This document shows positions 5,050-5,877 of a DNA stretch of 5,877 bases, piece by piece. Each line of letters starts with the position of its first letter. Positions within the stretch are counted from its first letter, which is position 1. The notes under the pieces are model-generated. The model saw only the letters and a program-made list of their open reading frames with translations, ran no database searches and was not told the origin of the DNA. Made by a program: the position numbers and the translations under genes. The stretch covers positions 1 to 5,877 of the forward strand of contig JAFVEW010000071.1 in assembly GCA_017475805.1 (NCBI GenBank). The letters are read 5' to 3'. This DNA is from Synergistaceae bacterium. GTDB taxonomy: Bacteria > Synergistota > Synergistia > Synergistales > Aminobacteriaceae.

Positions 5050-5877
5050 CCGACGTATTCAGCGGCCTCGTGAGCTGCGATATAGCCTGAGTCAATGCAA
5101 AGACCGTAGCAGAATCCAGCGACATCGTAATAGGGGCTGTAATAGAGCGACCCGTTGTCTGTACCGATTACATAAAGACCCTGCATAGGAGTGTTATCGG
5201 CTTTGAGGGCGCGCAGCCTGTCATCTGTTCTTATGCCTCCAAAGGTGCTCCAAGCTGACGGTTCACACTGAACGGCATAGAACGGACCTTTTTCGATTTT
5301 GCTTAAATACCACGCTGAAGTTCCGAATTCTTCATCGACGCCTTTATCGCAATATTCGTTATATTTTGCGACAGTCTTGGCCAAGTCAGTGAGGCCGAAT
5401 TTCTTTCCGAGTTCTTCGATAGTGTCAGCCTTAGCGAGCCAGCCTTCTCTCAAACCTTCTTCGATGTCTTCAGGAAGTTTATCTAAAATTCTTCCTTTGA
5501 AATAATTTCCGATGAACCAGTTTTCTTCGTTTGCGCCTTTTGCTGTCGTGTATTTATAAAGGCCTTCTGTTCTCATTGCGTCAACGTAAGCCTGATCGAC
5601 AATTCCGTACCACGGAGCGTTGAGAATAATCTGCTCAGAGCCGTAACTCATCGGGTAATCGCAAAGCAAGCCTTCATTAATAAATCTTTTTCCTTCGGCG
5701 TCGACGAGTAAGTTTCCATAAAGGCCGAACTTGAAGGCGTAATTTTGATCATATTTATCTTGCTTGGCCGGACGTGTAGCCTTTGAGTTTGTTCCGCCGT
5801 ATTCGCAAGGACAATAGCCGAATGTTTTTGTCATAACTGCTCCGACGTCTGCAGCCATCATGATACCGTCGCCGGTG
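5046..5877 (-). CDS. FAD-dependent reductase (fumarate reductase/flavocytochrome c type), C-terminal part
   Basis: C-terminal 277 or so residues of an FAD_binding_2 flavoprotein; the frame stays open to the window edge, so the FAD-binding N-terminus and any signal peptide lie outside. The first visible residues, TGDGIMMAADVGA (5875-5837), are the family motif TGDGxxMAxxxGA, proving that the Met at 5861 is internal. Numbering from that Met: LLVDAEGKRFINE (51-63) is the substrate-domain motif; KGPFYA (191-196) precedes STFGGIRTD (205-213); PMQGLYVIGTDNGSLY (225-240) is the C-terminal FAD contact; DSGYIAAHEAA (257-267) closes the fold. Compared from memory with flavocytochrome c3, its fumarate-site residues are replaced: Cys67 at the catalytic Arg402 position, Ser205 at His504, and no Arg at the NRLGG position. 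It is thus a reductase of the same fold with another, unknown substrate. Its G+C is higher than that of the tat genes (48-52% in two sampled rows against 30%), suggesting strong expression. It precedes tatBAC by 25 bp and may itself be exported by Tat. Confidence 0.9.
   Translation of the reverse strand, partial: TGDGIMMAADVGAVMTKTFGYCPCEYGGTNSKATRPAKQDKYDQNYAFKFGLYGNLLVDAEGKRFINEGLLCDYPMSYGSEQIILNAPWYGIVDQAYVDAMRTEGLYKYTTAKGANEENWFIGNYFKGRILDKLPEDIEEGLREGWLAKADTIEELGKKFGLTDLAKTVAKYNEYCDKGVDEEFGTSAWYLSKIEKGPFYAVQCEPSAWSTFGGIRTDDRLRALKADNTPMQGLYVIGTDNGSLYYSPYYDVAGFCYGLCIDSGYIAAHEAAEYVG

Noticed and set aside
5299..5505. Plus-strand frame of 68 codons opposite the reductase
   Set aside because: Antisense to conserved reductase sequence and without any recognisable motif.

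Overview
The window is a bacterial chromosome segment of low-to-moderate G+C. Every gene I can support lies on the minus strand, so transcription runs from right to left. It shows ordinary housekeeping and export genes plus the scar of an integrative element beside a tRNA gene. An ancient bacterial lineage with anaerobic flavoprotein respiration fits best. The combination of a fumarate-reductase-like flavoprotein, type III pantothenate kinase and a compact Tat system would suit Synergistota or a similar anaerobe, but that is a low-confidence guess; no marker here fixes the phylum.

Layout from right to left. (1) 5877-5046: the C-terminal part of an FAD-dependent reductase of the flavocytochrome c/fumarate reductase flavoprotein type, cut by the window edge. 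(2) 5020-3766: tatB, tatA and tatC, with tatA and tatC overlapping by four bases. The reductase and the three tat genes are tightly spaced and probably form one operon; such reductases are often Tat-exported, so the cluster may pair a cargo with its translocase. (3) 3765-3546: a very AT-rich spacer (about 19% G+C) with a perfect 12-bp tandem duplication and no gene. (4) 3545-604: a second operon, an HI0933/BaiN-family flavoprotein, coaX (CoA synthesis) and dusB-like tRNA dihydrouridine synthase, with gaps of 1 and 7 bases. The dus start lies beside a 7-bp tandem repeat that encodes its N-terminus. (5) 581-459: tRNA-Thr(CGU) with its own near-consensus promoter. (6) 458-1: no intact gene; it holds the start of a P4-type tyrosine integrase gene with a strong ribosome binding site, truncated after about 22 recognisable residues, and short TGTAGAAA-type repeats between it and the tRNA.

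Points most worth following: the tRNA-adjacent integrase remnant; the reductase-tatBAC operon, whose reductase lacks the usual fumarate reductase catalytic residues; a TatC in which the near-invariant N-terminal Glu is Ala; and the out-of-frame-length heptamer repeat in the dus coding start. I see no CRISPR array, insertion sequence, toxin-antitoxin pair or defence system, and no convincing evidence of a wholly new system.
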